Shown: positions 35,047 to 43,782, counted from the stretch's first letter. The stretch: 64,000 bases of DNA from Actinospineispora acaciae DSM 45401 (GCF_000620785.1 NZ_JIAI01000008.1:186001-250000); one strand, 5' to 3'. Notes: a model not told the origin generated them from the sequence alone. Translations and numbers: made by a program.

Positions 35047-35790
35047 ATGGGGCTCGAGCCGTTCTACTCCACCAACGCGCAGTGGGCGCTGCTGCTGCCG
35101 CTGCTGCTCGCGCTGGTGCTGTCCGCGGCGGTCGGGCTGGAGCGCGAGATCGGCGCGAAGAGCGCGGGGCTGCGCACCCACACCCTGGTCGGGGTCGGCG
35201 CGGCGGTGTTCATGGAGGTGTCCAAGTACGGCTTCACCGACCTGCTGAGCACCGACCACGTGGCGCTGGACCCGTCCAGGGTGGCCGCGCAGATCGTGTC
35301 CGGCATCGGCTTCATCGGCGGCGGGCTGATCTTCGTGCGCAAGGACGCGGTGCGCGGGCTGACCACGGCGGCCACCGTGTGGCTGGTCGCCGGGATCGGG
35401 ATGGCCTGCGGTGGCGGGCTGCCGGTGCTCGCCGTGGCCGCCACCGTCGGGCACTTCCTGATCACCCGGGGGTTCCCGCCGCTGTCCAGGGCGGTCGGCC
35501 GGCTCCGCCGCACCCCGCCCACGCTGCGGCTGACCTACCAGGACGGGCACGGCGTGCTGCGCGCCGTGCTCACCGCGTGCACCGAGCGCGGCTGGGCGGT
35601 GCACCGGGTGCTGGTGAACCGGGAGGCCACCGGGGACGCCGGCGAGCGGCTGGCCACGGTGACCCTGCGGCTGGCCGGCAAGGGGTACCTGCACGAGCTG
35701 GCCGGCGACCTGGCCGAGCTGCCCGGGGTCCGCTCCGCCGAGGCCGGCGAGTCCGACGACCCGGACGAGACCGACGGACCGGCCGCCTGA
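35047..35790 (+). CDS. MgtC/SapB family membrane protein
   Basis: 247 residues. Four or five TM helices in the N-terminal half with family motifs AAVGLEREIGAKSAGLRTHTL, SGIGFIGGGLIFV and GLTTAATVWLVAGIGMA; the C-terminal half is a soluble ACT-like beta-alpha domain. MgtC proteins help growth at low magnesium and modulate the F-type ATP synthase in other bacteria. Only 10 bp separate it from the MerR-PP2C gene, so the two are probably co-transcribed and the phosphatase regulator may relate to envelope or Mg stress. Confidence 0.88.
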   Translation: MGLEPFYSTNAQWALLLPLLLALVLSAAVGLEREIGAKSAGLRTHTLVGVGAAVFMEVSKYGFTDLLSTDHVALDPSRVAAQIVSGIGFIGGGLIFVRKDAVRGLTTAATVWLVAGIGMACGGGLPVLAVAATVGHFLITRGFPPLSRAVGRLRRTPPTLRLTYQDGHGVLRAVLTACTERGWAVHRVLVNREATGDAGERLATVTLRLAGKGYLHELAGDLAELPGVRSAEAGESDDPDETDGPAA

Positions 35791-35880
35791 ACAGACAGAC
35801 CCCTCCGGGCTACGTCACCGTACGTCGGATGGGCCACAGGGTGGCCGAGTAGTTGACATTCCTGATCGTCGGCGTGAACG

Positions 35881-35904
35881 ATTTCCGACAATAGTGACGG
35901 AAAT
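35881..35904. promoter_or_regulatory. Inverted-repeat element A upstream of FCD-only gene 1
   Basis: ATTTCCG-ACAATAGTGA-CGGAAAT: 7-bp perfect arms around a 10-bp spacer, 100 bp before the ATG 36004 and about 30 bp before the alternative start 35932. A near copy precedes the paralogous gene (36545-36568). Confidence 0.65.
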
Positions 35905-36003
35905 ATATGCCAGATTGGCGACGGAGGGAGTATGTATCTGTGGAATGTCGCCGCCGCTAGCCCACACGCCCGTCCAGGGCGGTCGCCCGAACAGGAGACG
36001 GCC

Positions 36004-36498
36004 ATGCCCTGGCCCAGCCTGCGGCTCGTCGACGACAACCCGCGGCGGGACTCTCCGCGTCCCGCCGCGCCCGACGACGTCCGCGGCTGGTACCGGTTGC
36101 GCCGGCTCATCGAACCGGAGCTGGCCGCCGAGTCGTGCCTGCTGCTCCAGCCCACCCACCTCGACGAGCTGCGCCGGCGCATCCCGGAGTTCGCCGACGA
36201 CTCCGACAACCTCTACGCCGCGCACCGGGGCTTCCAGATCGAGCTGCTGCGCCCGGCCGCCTCGCGCTGGGACCTGAACGTCCTGCGCCCGCTGTGGGAG
36301 AACACCGACAGCCTCGCCCAGGCCGGGTTCGGCCGGCACGGCCGTTCGCCCGACGACGTCACGGCCTGCGTCGCGGGGTGCCACGACCTGCTCGACGCGT
36401 ACTCGACGCGCAACCCCGCCCTGGCGCGCGCGGCCTGCGTCCGCTACCTGAACCGCGCCGAACGCATCGTCGAGCGGCTGGTCTTACCCACGAACTAG
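36004..36498 (+). CDS. FCD-domain-only protein (paralogue 1), no DNA-binding domain
   Basis: 164 residues. The core YRLRRLIEPELAAESCLLL, then AAHRGFQIELLRPAASRWD and a terminal helix bundle resemble the C-terminal FCD ligand-binding domain of GntR/FadR regulators, but no HTH precedes it. 36004 is chosen because CAGGAG lies 6 bases upstream and because it aligns with the paralogue start; an alternative ATG at 35932 with GGAGG at a 4-base spacing would add 24 residues. Possibly a ligand-binding or regulator-sequestering protein; inference only. Confidence 0.65.
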   Translation: MPWPSLRLVDDNPRRDSPRPAAPDDVRGWYRLRRLIEPELAAESCLLLQPTHLDELRRRIPEFADDSDNLYAAHRGFQIELLRPAASRWDLNVLRPLWENTDSLAQAGFGRHGRSPDDVTACVAGCHDLLDAYSTRNPALARAACVRYLNRAERIVERLVLPTN

Positions 36499-36544
36499 GC
36501 CCACGCCCGGGGGTGGTGTTGGCACCCCGGTGCCCGCGTCCCGT

Positions 36545-36568
36545 ATTTTCGACGAGAGTGACGAAAAT
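36545..36568. promoter_or_regulatory. Inverted-repeat element B upstream of FCD-only gene 2
   Basis: ATTTTCG-ACGAGAGTGA-CGAAAAT: same architecture as element A, with 10 of 14 arm bases and 7-8 of 10 spacer bases shared, 84 bp before ATG 36652. Compensatory changes preserve the dyad, which argues for a selected protein-binding site. Confidence 0.65.
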
Positions 36569-36651
36569 CGTTGCGTCAAGTTGGGCGGCCGGACGCACGG
36601 CTGTAATACGTGCTCACGGCCGCGTGGCCCGGATGGAGTTGGGGGAGCGCC

Positions 36652-37239
36652 ATGCCGAAGCCGGACCTGGTGCTCGTCGCGGGTGGCGCCCGGCGGGTGA
36701 GCCCTCGGCACCGCTCGGCCGACGACGTGCTCGGGCTCTACCGGTTACGCCGGATGATCGAGCCGGCGCTGGCCGCCGAGTCCTGCCTGCGCATCCCGTC
36801 GCGCGAGCTGGACCGGCTGGAGGCGCACATCCCGTTCTTCGCCTCCGACTCCGAGCAGGTCTACGCCGCGCACCGGGCGTTCCACCTGGAGCTGCTGCGC
36901 CCGGCCGCGTCCCGCTGGGACCTGCGGGTGCTGCGCCCGCTCTGGGCCGAGGCCGACGGCCTGGTCCGGGCCGTCTTCGGGCCGGAGGGCCGCACCAGCT
37001 GCGACGTCATCCTCACCGCCTGCTCCTGCCGCGCGCTGCTCGCCGGCTACCGCTCCCGCGACCCGAAGACCGCGTACGCGGCCAGCCAGCGCTACCTCGA
37101 ACACGCCGAGAGCTTCGTGCGGCACATCCTCGCCGGCCGTGACGTCCCGCCGCCGGTGTGCCGGGCCCCGGAGTTCAGCCCAGTCGATCGAGCACGTCCG
37201 GCCGTTGCGTCAACAGCCGTTCAAGTCCTCCGATGGTGA
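36652..37239 (+). CDS. FCD-domain-only protein (paralogue 2)
   Basis: 195 residues. It shares with paralogue 1 the blocks YRLRRMIEPALAAESCL, YAAHRAFHLELLRPAASRWDLRVLRPLW and a closing helix (YLEHAESFVRHI). No HTH. GGGGGAG lies 5 bases before ATG 36652. About 30 residues at the C-terminus (from PPPVCRAPEF) are encoded in a 65-bp overlap with the convergent TetR gene and have no counterpart in paralogue 1. A tandem duplication produced both genes, each retaining its own upstream element. Confidence 0.65.
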   Translation: MPKPDLVLVAGGARRVSPRHRSADDVLGLYRLRRMIEPALAAESCLRIPSRELDRLEAHIPFFASDSEQVYAAHRAFHLELLRPAASRWDLRVLRPLWAEADGLVRAVFGPEGRTSCDVILTACSCRALLAGYRSRDPKTAYAASQRYLEHAESFVRHILAGRDVPPPVCRAPEFSPVDRARPAVASTAVQVLRW

Positions 37240-37828
37240 ACTCGCTGAGCAGGTCGAGCAGCGTGTCGCTGTCCGGCGGCCGGTCCTCCCAGGGCATCAT
37301 CAGCAGCGTGCTGCTCATGGCCAGGAACAGGGCCACCAGCACGTCGGGGAGCCGGCCCTCCGGCCCGCGCCCGAGCCGGGCCAGCCGGGCGCGCACCGCC
37401 TCGGTGTAGGCCTCGGTCAACCGGGCGCGGTACGCGACGAACGCCGGGTTGCGCACCCGTTCGGCCTCCCGGAACAGCGCCACCGCCTCCGGGTGCTGGG
37501 CGAAGTAGGTGTGCACCGGCACGTTGCACCTGCGTAACCAGGTCACGTCGTCGATCTCCTGGTCCACCGCGTCCGGGGTGCCGAAGGCCGCCAGCATCTG
37601 CGAGCCCATCTCCGCGACCACCGCGTCGAACAGCGCGTTCTTGTCCCCGAACAGCTCGTAGACCGCCTGCCGGGTGACGCCGCCCTCCTGCGCGATCTGC
37701 TCGATGGTGGCCGCCAGCAACCCCACCCGCGCGAACACCCGGGCCGCCGCGGCCAGCACGGCGGCGCGCTGCTCGGCCACCGGCATCTTGCGCGGGCGAC
37801 CCGGCCTGCGCCGGGGTGAAGTCGGCAT
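37175..37828 (-). CDS. TetR/AcrR-family transcriptional regulator
   Basis: 217 residues. After an Arg-rich, AT-hook-like N-terminus (RRRPGRPRK) comes a TetR HTH: AAARVFARVGLLAATIEQIAQEGGVTRQAVYELFGDKNALFDAV, residues about 26-70. The C-terminal ligand domain is not specific to a known subgroup. It is convergent with the FCD-only gene (65-bp overlap) and divergent from the GAF-ANTAR gene 271 bp away, either of which may be a target. Confidence 0.85.
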   Translation of the reverse strand: MPTSPRRRPGRPRKMPVAEQRAAVLAAAARVFARVGLLAATIEQIAQEGGVTRQAVYELFGDKNALFDAVVAEMGSQMLAAFGTPDAVDQEIDDVTWLRRCNVPVHTYFAQHPEAVALFREAERVRNPAFVAYRARLTEAYTEAVRARLARLGRGPEGRLPDVLVALFLAMSSTLLMMPWEDRPPDSDTLLDLLSEFTIGGLERLLTQRPDVLDRLG

Positions 37829-38099
37829 TCTGCGCCCCTGTCACATGTTCGACGACGACGGCGGAAACGTGTGGTGCCCGGTGATCCAACACCTAATAGA
37901 TCATTGCCGCAGCCCCGGGCGCGGGTTGTTCCGAAATGCCCCGGGCAGCACCCTGCCAAACCATCAAGTAACTCGACCGGATGGTCTACAGGCGTGTCGC
38001 GCGATGCGCTACGGTACGAAGCGGTCACAGTCCGTCATGCTCTCCGCTCGGCCGACTCTTGCAACGCGCCGACCCGCGTCACCGGAAAGGACCGTCGGC

Positions 38100-38924
38100 A
38101 TGTCCGCCCGTCAGACATCCGCGTCACCCGAGCCCGCGTGGCACACCGGGCTGGAGCAGGACCGCCCCGGGCTCGCCGAACTCGCACTCGACATCGCCCG
38201 CACCTCGGTCGCCGAGCTGGACGCCGAGGAGCTGCTGCGCCGGACCTGCATCGACCTGACCGAGCTGGGCGGCCTTGCCGGCTGCGCCGGCGTGCTGTTC
38301 GCCTCCTCGACCGGCTCGGTCCGCGCCCTGGTCGCCTCCCACCCCGCCGCCGGCCAGCTGACCCGCCTGTTGCAGCAGCTCGGCGAGGGCATCGGCTCCG
38401 CCGCCATCTGGTCAGGGCGGGACACCGCGATCGAGGACCTGACGACGTCCGCCAGGGTCGACCTCGCCGAGGCCGCCGGCCGGGTCGGGCTGCCGGTGAC
38501 CGCCGCGGTGGCGCTGCGCGGCAGCGGCGGGCTGATCGGCTGCCTGCAGCTGTTCGGCTCCGGCCCGCACGCGCTGACCGAGCGCCTGCTCGCCGACCTG
38601 GCCCCGTTCGCCGAGGTGCTCGGCACCGCGCTGGACAACGCCGAGGCCTACCAGCACTCCGCCGGCCTCGTCGCCCACCTGACCGCCGCCCTGGACGACC
38701 AGCGCCCGATCGAGCAGGCCAAGGGCATGCTCACCGAGCGCCACCAGATCGACCTGGACGCCGCCTACCGAATGCTGCGCGAACAGGCCCGCCGCCGGAA
38801 CATGACGGTGCACGCGGTCGCCGCCGAACAGGTCGCCGCCTCCTACAAGGCCGCCACCCCCGTCCCCGAACAAGGCGGCGCCACCCACCCCGAACAGACC
38901 GACGCCCCCGCCCCCCGCCGCTAG
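38100..38924 (+). CDS. GAF-ANTAR transcription antitermination regulator
   Basis: 274 residues. An N-terminal GAF domain (residues about 25-185; CAGVLFASSTGSV, LPVTAAVALRGSGGLIGCLQLFG) precedes a C-terminal ANTAR RNA-binding domain with IEQAKGMLTERHQIDLDAAYRMLREQARRRN (about 205-240). Such proteins bind paired hairpins in mRNA leaders to prevent termination, with a ligand or redox signal sensed by GAF. A Pro-rich tail follows. GGAAAGGA lies about 9 bases before ATG 38100. Targets are not evident here. Confidence 0.87.
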   Translation: MSARQTSASPEPAWHTGLEQDRPGLAELALDIARTSVAELDAEELLRRTCIDLTELGGLAGCAGVLFASSTGSVRALVASHPAAGQLTRLLQQLGEGIGSAAIWSGRDTAIEDLTTSARVDLAEAAGRVGLPVTAAVALRGSGGLIGCLQLFGSGPHALTERLLADLAPFAEVLGTALDNAEAYQHSAGLVAHLTAALDDQRPIEQAKGMLTERHQIDLDAAYRMLREQARRRNMTVHAVAAEQVAASYKAATPVPEQGGATHPEQTDAPAPRR

Positions 38925-38928
38925 ATCC

Positions 38929-39000
38929 GCCCGCACACCCACTTCGGCGCTCGCACATGCGTCGCAGCACGTGTGCGGGGTACGAAGTGGGTGTGCGGGC
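38929..39000. repeat. Copy 2 of dispersed inverted repeat (perfect 18-bp arms)
   Basis: GCCCGCACACCCACTTCG (38929-38946) and its exact reverse complement (38983-39000) flank a 36-bp centre with a shorter nested CGCACA/TGTGCG dyad. It fills the whole gap between the convergent ANTAR and GNAT genes and probably serves as a bidirectional terminator. Confidence 0.75.
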
Positions 39001-39006
39001 CGATAA

Positions 39007-39495
39007 CTAACGCTCGGCGGCGAGGCGCGCGAGCGCGGGGCCGGTGAGGCGGTAGCCGTGCCACTCGGACATGTGCTCGGCGCCCAGGGCGCGGTAGAAG
39101 TTGATGGAGGGCTCGTTCCAGTCCAGGACTGACCACTCCAGGCGGCTGTAGCCGTGGCGCGCGCACTCGGCGGCCAGCTCGGCCAGCAGCGCGCGGCCGT
39201 GCCCGCCGCCCCGGTGCTCAGGGCGGACGTAAAGATCTTCCAGGTAGAGGCCGTGCACGCCGTTCCAGGTGCTGAAGTTCAGGAACCACAGCGCCATCCC
39301 GGCCAGCTCGCCGCCGGGCAGCTCGGCCACGTGCCCGAACAGCGCCGCCCGCTCGCCGAACAGCGCGGTCCGCAGCTGTTCGACGGTCAGGTGGCACTGC
39401 TCGGGCGCGCGCTCGTACTCGGCCAGCTCGTACACCATGGCCACCACCGCGGCCAGGTCCGCCTGCGCGACCCGCCGGATCACCACATCGCTCAC
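39007..39495 (-). CDS. GNAT N-acetyltransferase (SSAT-like)
   Basis: 162 residues. Acetyl-CoA pyrophosphate loop VRPEHRGGGHGRALL (about 88-102) and the following ARHGYSRLEWSVLDWNEPSINFYRALGA segment match spermidine/diamine N-acetyltransferase-like GNATs. The N-terminal MSDVVIRRVAQADLAAVVAMVYELAEYE is typical of that group. Likely acetylates a small amine or polyamine; substrate unproven. It stands 10 bp downstream of the fadB end on the same strand, so it may be read with fadAB. Confidence 0.85.
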   Translation of the reverse strand: MSDVVIRRVAQADLAAVVAMVYELAEYERAPEQCHLTVEQLRTALFGERAALFGHVAELPGGELAGMALWFLNFSTWNGVHGLYLEDLYVRPEHRGGGHGRALLAELAAECARHGYSRLEWSVLDWNEPSINFYRALGAEHMSEWHGYRLTGPALARLAAER

Positions 39496-39505
39496 CCGGG
39501 TCAGG

Positions 39506-41671
39506 CTATGCGGCGGCGGTGGCCTCCTTCGCGGCGGCCGCGCGCAGGCTGTCCGGCACGGTGAAGCGCTCGCCGTACTTGGCGGCCAGCTCGTCGGCGC
39601 GGGCCACGAAGCCGGCCTTGCCGCCGGCGTAGCCGTCGATGTACTGCAGGACGCCGCCGGTCCACGGCGGGAAGCCGATGCCGAAGATGGAGCCGATGTT
39701 CGCGTCCGGGACCGTGGTCAGCACGCCCTCGTCCACGCACTTCCAGGTCTCGATCGACTCCACGAACAGCATCCGTTCGGACAGTTCGTGCAGGTCCACG
39801 TCGTGGTTCGTGGCACCCAGCTCGGTCCGCAACCCCGGCCACAACCCGGCGCGCTGGCCGTCCACGTACTCGTAGAACCCGGCGCCGCCGGAGCGTCCGG
39901 GGCGTTTGAACTCGTCCACCATCCGGTCGATGATCGGCTCGGACGGGTGCACCACCCACTTCTGGCCGGACGCCTCCACCGCCGCGCGGGTCTCCTTGCG
40001 GATCTTCTGCGGCAGCGTGAGGGTCAGCTCGTCCATCAGCTGCAGCACCGGCGCCGGGTAGCCGGCCTGGGAGGAGGCCTGCTCGATGGTCTGCGGGTCG
40101 ATGCCCTCGGCGAGCATGGCGATGCCCTCGTTGAGGAAGGTGCCGATCACGCGGCTGGTGAAGAAGCCCCGGCTGTCGTTGACGACGATCGGCGTCTTGC
40201 GAATGCCGAGCGTGACGTCGAACGCCTTGGCCAGCGCCGCGTCGGACGTCCGCTCGCCCCGGATGATCTCCACCAGCGGCATCTTGTCGACCGGCGAGAA
40301 GAAGTGCAGGCCGATGAAGTCGCCCTGGCGGTCCAGGCCGGCGGCCAGCTCGGTGATCGGCAGCGTCGAGGTGTTGGAGCACAGCAGCGCGTCCGGCTCG
40401 ACGACCTTCATCGCCTCCCGGAACACCTCCTGCTTGAGCTCGACCGACTCGAACACCGCCTCGATGATGATGTCCGCGCCGGCCAGGTCGTTGTAGTCGG
40501 CGGTCGGCGTGATGCGCTCCAGCAGCGCCTCGCCCTTCTCGACGGTGGTCCTGCCGCGCTTGACGCCCTTGGCGACCAGGCCCTCGGAGTACCCCTTGCC
40601 CTTCTCGGCCGCCTCCAGCGAGACGTCCTTGAGCACGACCTCCCAGCCGGCCAGCGCGCACACGTACGCGATGCCCGCGCCCATCATCCCGGCGCCGAGC
40701 ACCGCCACCTTGCGCGGCTGCCACTTCTCGTAGCCGTCCGGGCGGGACTCGCCGTTGTTGATGGCCTGCAGGTCGAAGAAGAACGCCTTGGTCATGTTCG
40801 TCGAGACCTGGCCGCACACCAGCTCGGTGAAGTAGCGGCCCTCGATGCGCTGCGCGGTCTCGAAGTCCACCTGGGCGCCCTCGACGGCGGCGGCCAGGAT
40901 GTTGCGCGGCGCCGGCATCGGCGCGCCCTTGAGCTGCTTGCGCAGGTTGGCCGGGAACGCCGGCAGGATGGCGGCCAGCTTCGGGTTGCTCGGCGCGCCG
41001 CCGGGGATCTTGTAGCCGGGCTTGTCCCACGGCTGCGCGGCGTCCGGGTTGGCCTTGATCCAGGCGCGCGCCTTGTCCAGCATCTCTTCGGACGTCTCGG
41101 CTAGCTCGTCCAGGATGCCGACTTCGAGCGCCTTGGCCGGCTTGTGCCGCTGGCCCTGGCCGAGCACGTTGAGCACGCCGTTGGCGATGCCGAGCATCCG
41201 GGTGATCCTGGTGACCCCGCTGCCGCCGGGCAGCAGGCCCAGGGTGACCTCCGGGAGTCCGTACACCACCCCGGAGGCGTCCAGCCCGATGCGGTGGTGA
41301 CAGGCCAGCCCGATCTCCAGGCCGCCGCCCAGCGCGGTGCCGTTCATCGCCGCGACCACCGGGCGGCCGAGCGTCTCCAGCTTGCGCAGCTGCGCCTTCA
41401 CCTCGGCGACGCCGGCGAACACGTCCGGCGCATCGGACGGGCGGGCCTGGATCAGCCGGTCCAGGTCGCCGCCGGCGAAGAACGTCTTCTTCGCGGACGT
41501 GATGATCACGCCGGTGATGTTGTCCTTGTCCTTGTACAGCGCGTCCAGGCACTCGTCCATGGCGGCCTTGTACCGCTCGTTCATGGTGTTGGCGCTGCGG
41601 CCCGGGTCGTCCAGGGTGACGACGACGATGCCGTCCTCGCCCTTCTCCCAGCGGACGGCTTTCTCTGCCAC
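39506..41671 (-). CDS. fadB: Fatty-acid oxidation multifunctional enzyme FadB (enoyl-CoA hydratase/3-hydroxyacyl-CoA dehydrogenase)
   Basis: 721 residues. The N-terminal crotonase domain has NGTALGGGLEIGLACHHRIG and GLPEVTLGLLPGGSG with the catalytic Glu pair. The dehydrogenase domain follows with VAVLGAGMMGAGIAYVCA (NAD site, about residue 336) and the C-terminal HHHCDH repeats (GFFTSRVIG; FGIGFPPWTGG). It catalyses two consecutive beta-oxidation steps. GTG 41671 follows the thiolase stop by 1 bp with GAGAGGG inside the thiolase end, so the genes are coupled. M. tuberculosis FadB is closely similar in layout. Confidence 0.94.
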   Translation of the reverse strand: MAEKAVRWEKGEDGIVVVTLDDPGRSANTMNERYKAAMDECLDALYKDKDNITGVIITSAKKTFFAGGDLDRLIQARPSDAPDVFAGVAEVKAQLRKLETLGRPVVAAMNGTALGGGLEIGLACHHRIGLDASGVVYGLPEVTLGLLPGGSGVTRITRMLGIANGVLNVLGQGQRHKPAKALEVGILDELAETSEEMLDKARAWIKANPDAAQPWDKPGYKIPGGAPSNPKLAAILPAFPANLRKQLKGAPMPAPRNILAAAVEGAQVDFETAQRIEGRYFTELVCGQVSTNMTKAFFFDLQAINNGESRPDGYEKWQPRKVAVLGAGMMGAGIAYVCALAGWEVVLKDVSLEAAEKGKGYSEGLVAKGVKRGRTTVEKGEALLERITPTADYNDLAGADIIIEAVFESVELKQEVFREAMKVVEPDALLCSNTSTLPITELAAGLDRQGDFIGLHFFSPVDKMPLVEIIRGERTSDAALAKAFDVTLGIRKTPIVVNDSRGFFTSRVIGTFLNEGIAMLAEGIDPQTIEQASSQAGYPAPVLQLMDELTLTLPQKIRKETRAAVEASGQKWVVHPSEPIIDRMVDEFKRPGRSGGAGFYEYVDGQRAGLWPGLRTELGATNHDVDLHELSERMLFVESIETWKCVDEGVLTTVPDANIGSIFGIGFPPWTGGVLQYIDGYAGGKAGFVARADELAAKYGERFTVPDSLRAAAAKEATAAA

Positions 41672-41672
41672 G

Positions 41673-42905
41673 TCAAACCCTCTCGATGATCGTCGCGATG
41701 CCCATGCCGCCGCCGACACACAGCGTGGCCAGGCCCCGGCGCAGGTCCCGGCGCTCCAGCTCGTCCAGCAGGGTGCCCAGGATCATCGCCCCGGTCGCGC
41801 CCAGCGGGTGGCCCATCGCTATCGCGCCGCCGTTGACGTTCGTCTTCTCGTGCGGGATGCCCATGTCGCGCATCCAGTGCAGGACCACCGCGGCGAACGC
41901 CTCGTTCAGCTCGAACAGGTCGATGTCGTCGACGGTCAGGCCGGCCTTGGCCAGCGCCTTGCGGGTGGCCGGGGCGGGGCCGGTGAGCATGATCGTGGGT
42001 TCGGAGCCGGACACCGCGGTGGACACGATGCGGGCGCGCGGGGTGAGCCCGGCGGCCTTGCCGGCGGCCTCGGTGCCGATCAGGCACAGCGCGGCGCCGT
42101 CCACGATGCCCGACGAGTTGCCGGCGTGGTGCACGTGGTCGATCTTCTCCACCCAGTGGTAGCGCTGCAGCGCCACCGCGTCGAACCCGCCCTGCTCGCC
42201 GATGGCGGCGAAGGATGGCTTGAGCGAGCCCATCGTCTCCAGGGTGGAGTTGGCCCGCACGTGCTCGTCACGGTCCAGCACGGTCAGCCCGTTGCGGTCG
42301 CGCACCGGAACGACGGACCGGGCGAAGTAGCCGTTCGCCCATGCCTTCGCCGCGCGGGTCTGCGACTCCACCGCGTAGGTGTCGACGTCGGTGCGGGAGA
42401 AGCCGTCCATGGTGGCGATCAGGTCGGCGCCGATGCCCTGCGGCACGAACCCGGTCTGGTACGAGGTGTCCGGGTCCATCGCCCAGGCGCCGCCGTCCGA
42501 GCCCATCGGCACCCGGGACATCGCCTCCACGCCGCCGGCCAGCAGCATCTCCTCCATGCCGGAGCGGACCCGCAGCGCGGCCTGGTTGACCGCCTCCAGC
42601 CCGGACGCGCAGAACCTGTTGAGCTGCACGCCGGCCACCGTCTCGGGCAGGCCGGCCGCGATCGCGGCGGTCTTGGCGATGTCGCCGCCCTGGTCGCCGA
42701 TCGGCGAGACCACGCCGAGCACGATGTCGTCGATGGTCGCCGGGTCCAGCTCCGGGAACCGGCGGCGTACCTCGTCGATCAGGCCGACGACCAGCGAGAT
42801 CGGCTTCACCTCGTACAGCGAGCCGGACGCCTTGCCCCGGCCGCGCGGTGTTCGGATGGCGTCGTAGATGTAGGCCTCGGGGATACCCCCGGTGGGGCTG
42901 CTCAT
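41673..42905 (-). CDS. fadA: Acetyl-CoA C-acyltransferase (thiolase) FadA
   Basis: 410 residues. Nucleophilic Cys in LNRFCASGLEAVNQAA (about residue 93), His in NGGAIAMGHPLGATGA and second Cys in TLCVGGGMG complete the thiolase site. Performs the final thiolytic step of beta-oxidation, paired with fadB. ATG 42905 with GGAGAAGG upstream. The promoter lies in the 95-bp gap to the divergent MerR regulator, which carries a MerR-like dyad at 42951-42969. Confidence 0.95.
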   Translation of the reverse strand: MSSPTGGIPEAYIYDAIRTPRGRGKASGSLYEVKPISLVVGLIDEVRRRFPELDPATIDDIVLGVVSPIGDQGGDIAKTAAIAAGLPETVAGVQLNRFCASGLEAVNQAALRVRSGMEEMLLAGGVEAMSRVPMGSDGGAWAMDPDTSYQTGFVPQGIGADLIATMDGFSRTDVDTYAVESQTRAAKAWANGYFARSVVPVRDRNGLTVLDRDEHVRANSTLETMGSLKPSFAAIGEQGGFDAVALQRYHWVEKIDHVHHAGNSSGIVDGAALCLIGTEAAGKAAGLTPRARIVSTAVSGSEPTIMLTGPAPATRKALAKAGLTVDDIDLFELNEAFAAVVLHWMRDMGIPHEKTNVNGGAIAMGHPLGATGAMILGTLLDELERRDLRRGLATLCVGGGMGIATIIERV

Positions 42906-42950
42906 GGGAACCTTCTCCCGGCTCGGGTGCCACACTGCGTCTACCCCTTT

Positions 42951-42969
42951 GTTACAGCAGCACTGTCAC
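42951..42969. promoter_or_regulatory. Candidate MerR operator between fadA and merR gene
   Basis: GTTACAG-CAGCA-CTGTCAC: 6 of 7 arm bases are symmetrical. It is placed between the divergent fadAB and regulator starts, as expected for a MerR-type dyad. Confidence 0.5.
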
Positions 42970-43000
42970 ATTGGTCAAGCACTCGGTAGGCTGCTCAACC

Positions 43001-43735
43001 GTGACCGCCGCCGCATCCACCGACGCCGACCTGCTCACCATCGACCAGCTGGCCGACCGCAGTGGGATCAGCGTGCGCACCATCCGGTTCTACGCCGGCA
43101 AGGGACTGCTCCCCCCGCCCCAGCTGCGCGGCCGGCTGGGCCTGTACGGGCAGGACCACCTTGCCCGCCTCGACCTGATCTCCGAGCTGACCGGCCTGGG
43201 CTTCACGCTGGCCGCCATCGAGGGCTTCCTGGAGAAGCTGCCCGACGAGATCGGCGCCGAGGACCTGGTGCTGCAGCGCGCGCTGCTGGTGCCGTGGGTG
43301 CCCGAGCGGCTGGAGGAGATCGACGCCGAGGAGCTGAACCGGCGGGCCGGGCGGACGCTGCGCGAGGACGAGGTGGACGCGCTGGAGGCGCTGGGCGTGC
43401 TGGAGCGCCACCCGAACGGCACCATCCTGCTGCACGGCGCCGCCGGGCTGGCCACCGCGCTGGAGAGCCTGGCCATCGACCTGCCCCCCGACCTGCTGCG
43501 CCGCTCGCACGCGCTGATCGCCAAGCACACCGCCGCGCTGGCCGAGGACCTGATGCAGCTGTTCCAGGACGAGGTGCTGCAGCCCTACCGGGACCGGGGC
43601 CGCCCCGCCGCCGAACGCGCCCGCCTGCGCGAGCTGTACACCCGGCTCAAGCCGATCACCATCCGCGGCGTGATGACCGCCTTCGGCCGCGCCGTGAACC
43701 GCGCCATCCGGGAGCGCCACAGCCAGGGCTCGTGA
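43001..43735 (+). CDS. MerR-family regulator of the fadAB operon
   Basis: 244 residues. N-terminal MerR domain (LLTIDQLADRSGISVRTIRFYAGKGLLPPP, RLGLYGQDHLARLDLI) followed by a long helical effector domain without the cysteines of metal sensors. Divergent to fadA, so it likely controls beta-oxidation in response to acyl-CoA or fatty acid. GTG 43001 is probably leaderless: TAGGCT ends 8 bases upstream and no Shine-Dalgarno is seen. A strong shared terminator follows. Confidence 0.85.
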   Translation: MTAAASTDADLLTIDQLADRSGISVRTIRFYAGKGLLPPPQLRGRLGLYGQDHLARLDLISELTGLGFTLAAIEGFLEKLPDEIGAEDLVLQRALLVPWVPERLEEIDAEELNRRAGRTLREDEVDALEALGVLERHPNGTILLHGAAGLATALESLAIDLPPDLLRRSHALIAKHTAALAEDLMQLFQDEVLQPYRDRGRPAAERARLRELYTRLKPITIRGVMTAFGRAVNRAIRERHSQGS

Positions 43736-43736
43736 C

Positions 43737-43780
43737 CCGTGAGTGGCTAGGGCCGTCATAGCGGCCCTAGCCACTCACGG
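43737..43780. terminator. Bidirectional terminator, perfect 18-bp stem
   Basis: CCGTGAGTGGCTAGGGCC (43737-43754) and its exact reverse complement (43763-43780) with an 8-base loop occupy the 47-bp gap between the convergent MerR and lipoprotein genes. Confidence 0.8.
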
Positions 43781-43782
43781 CA

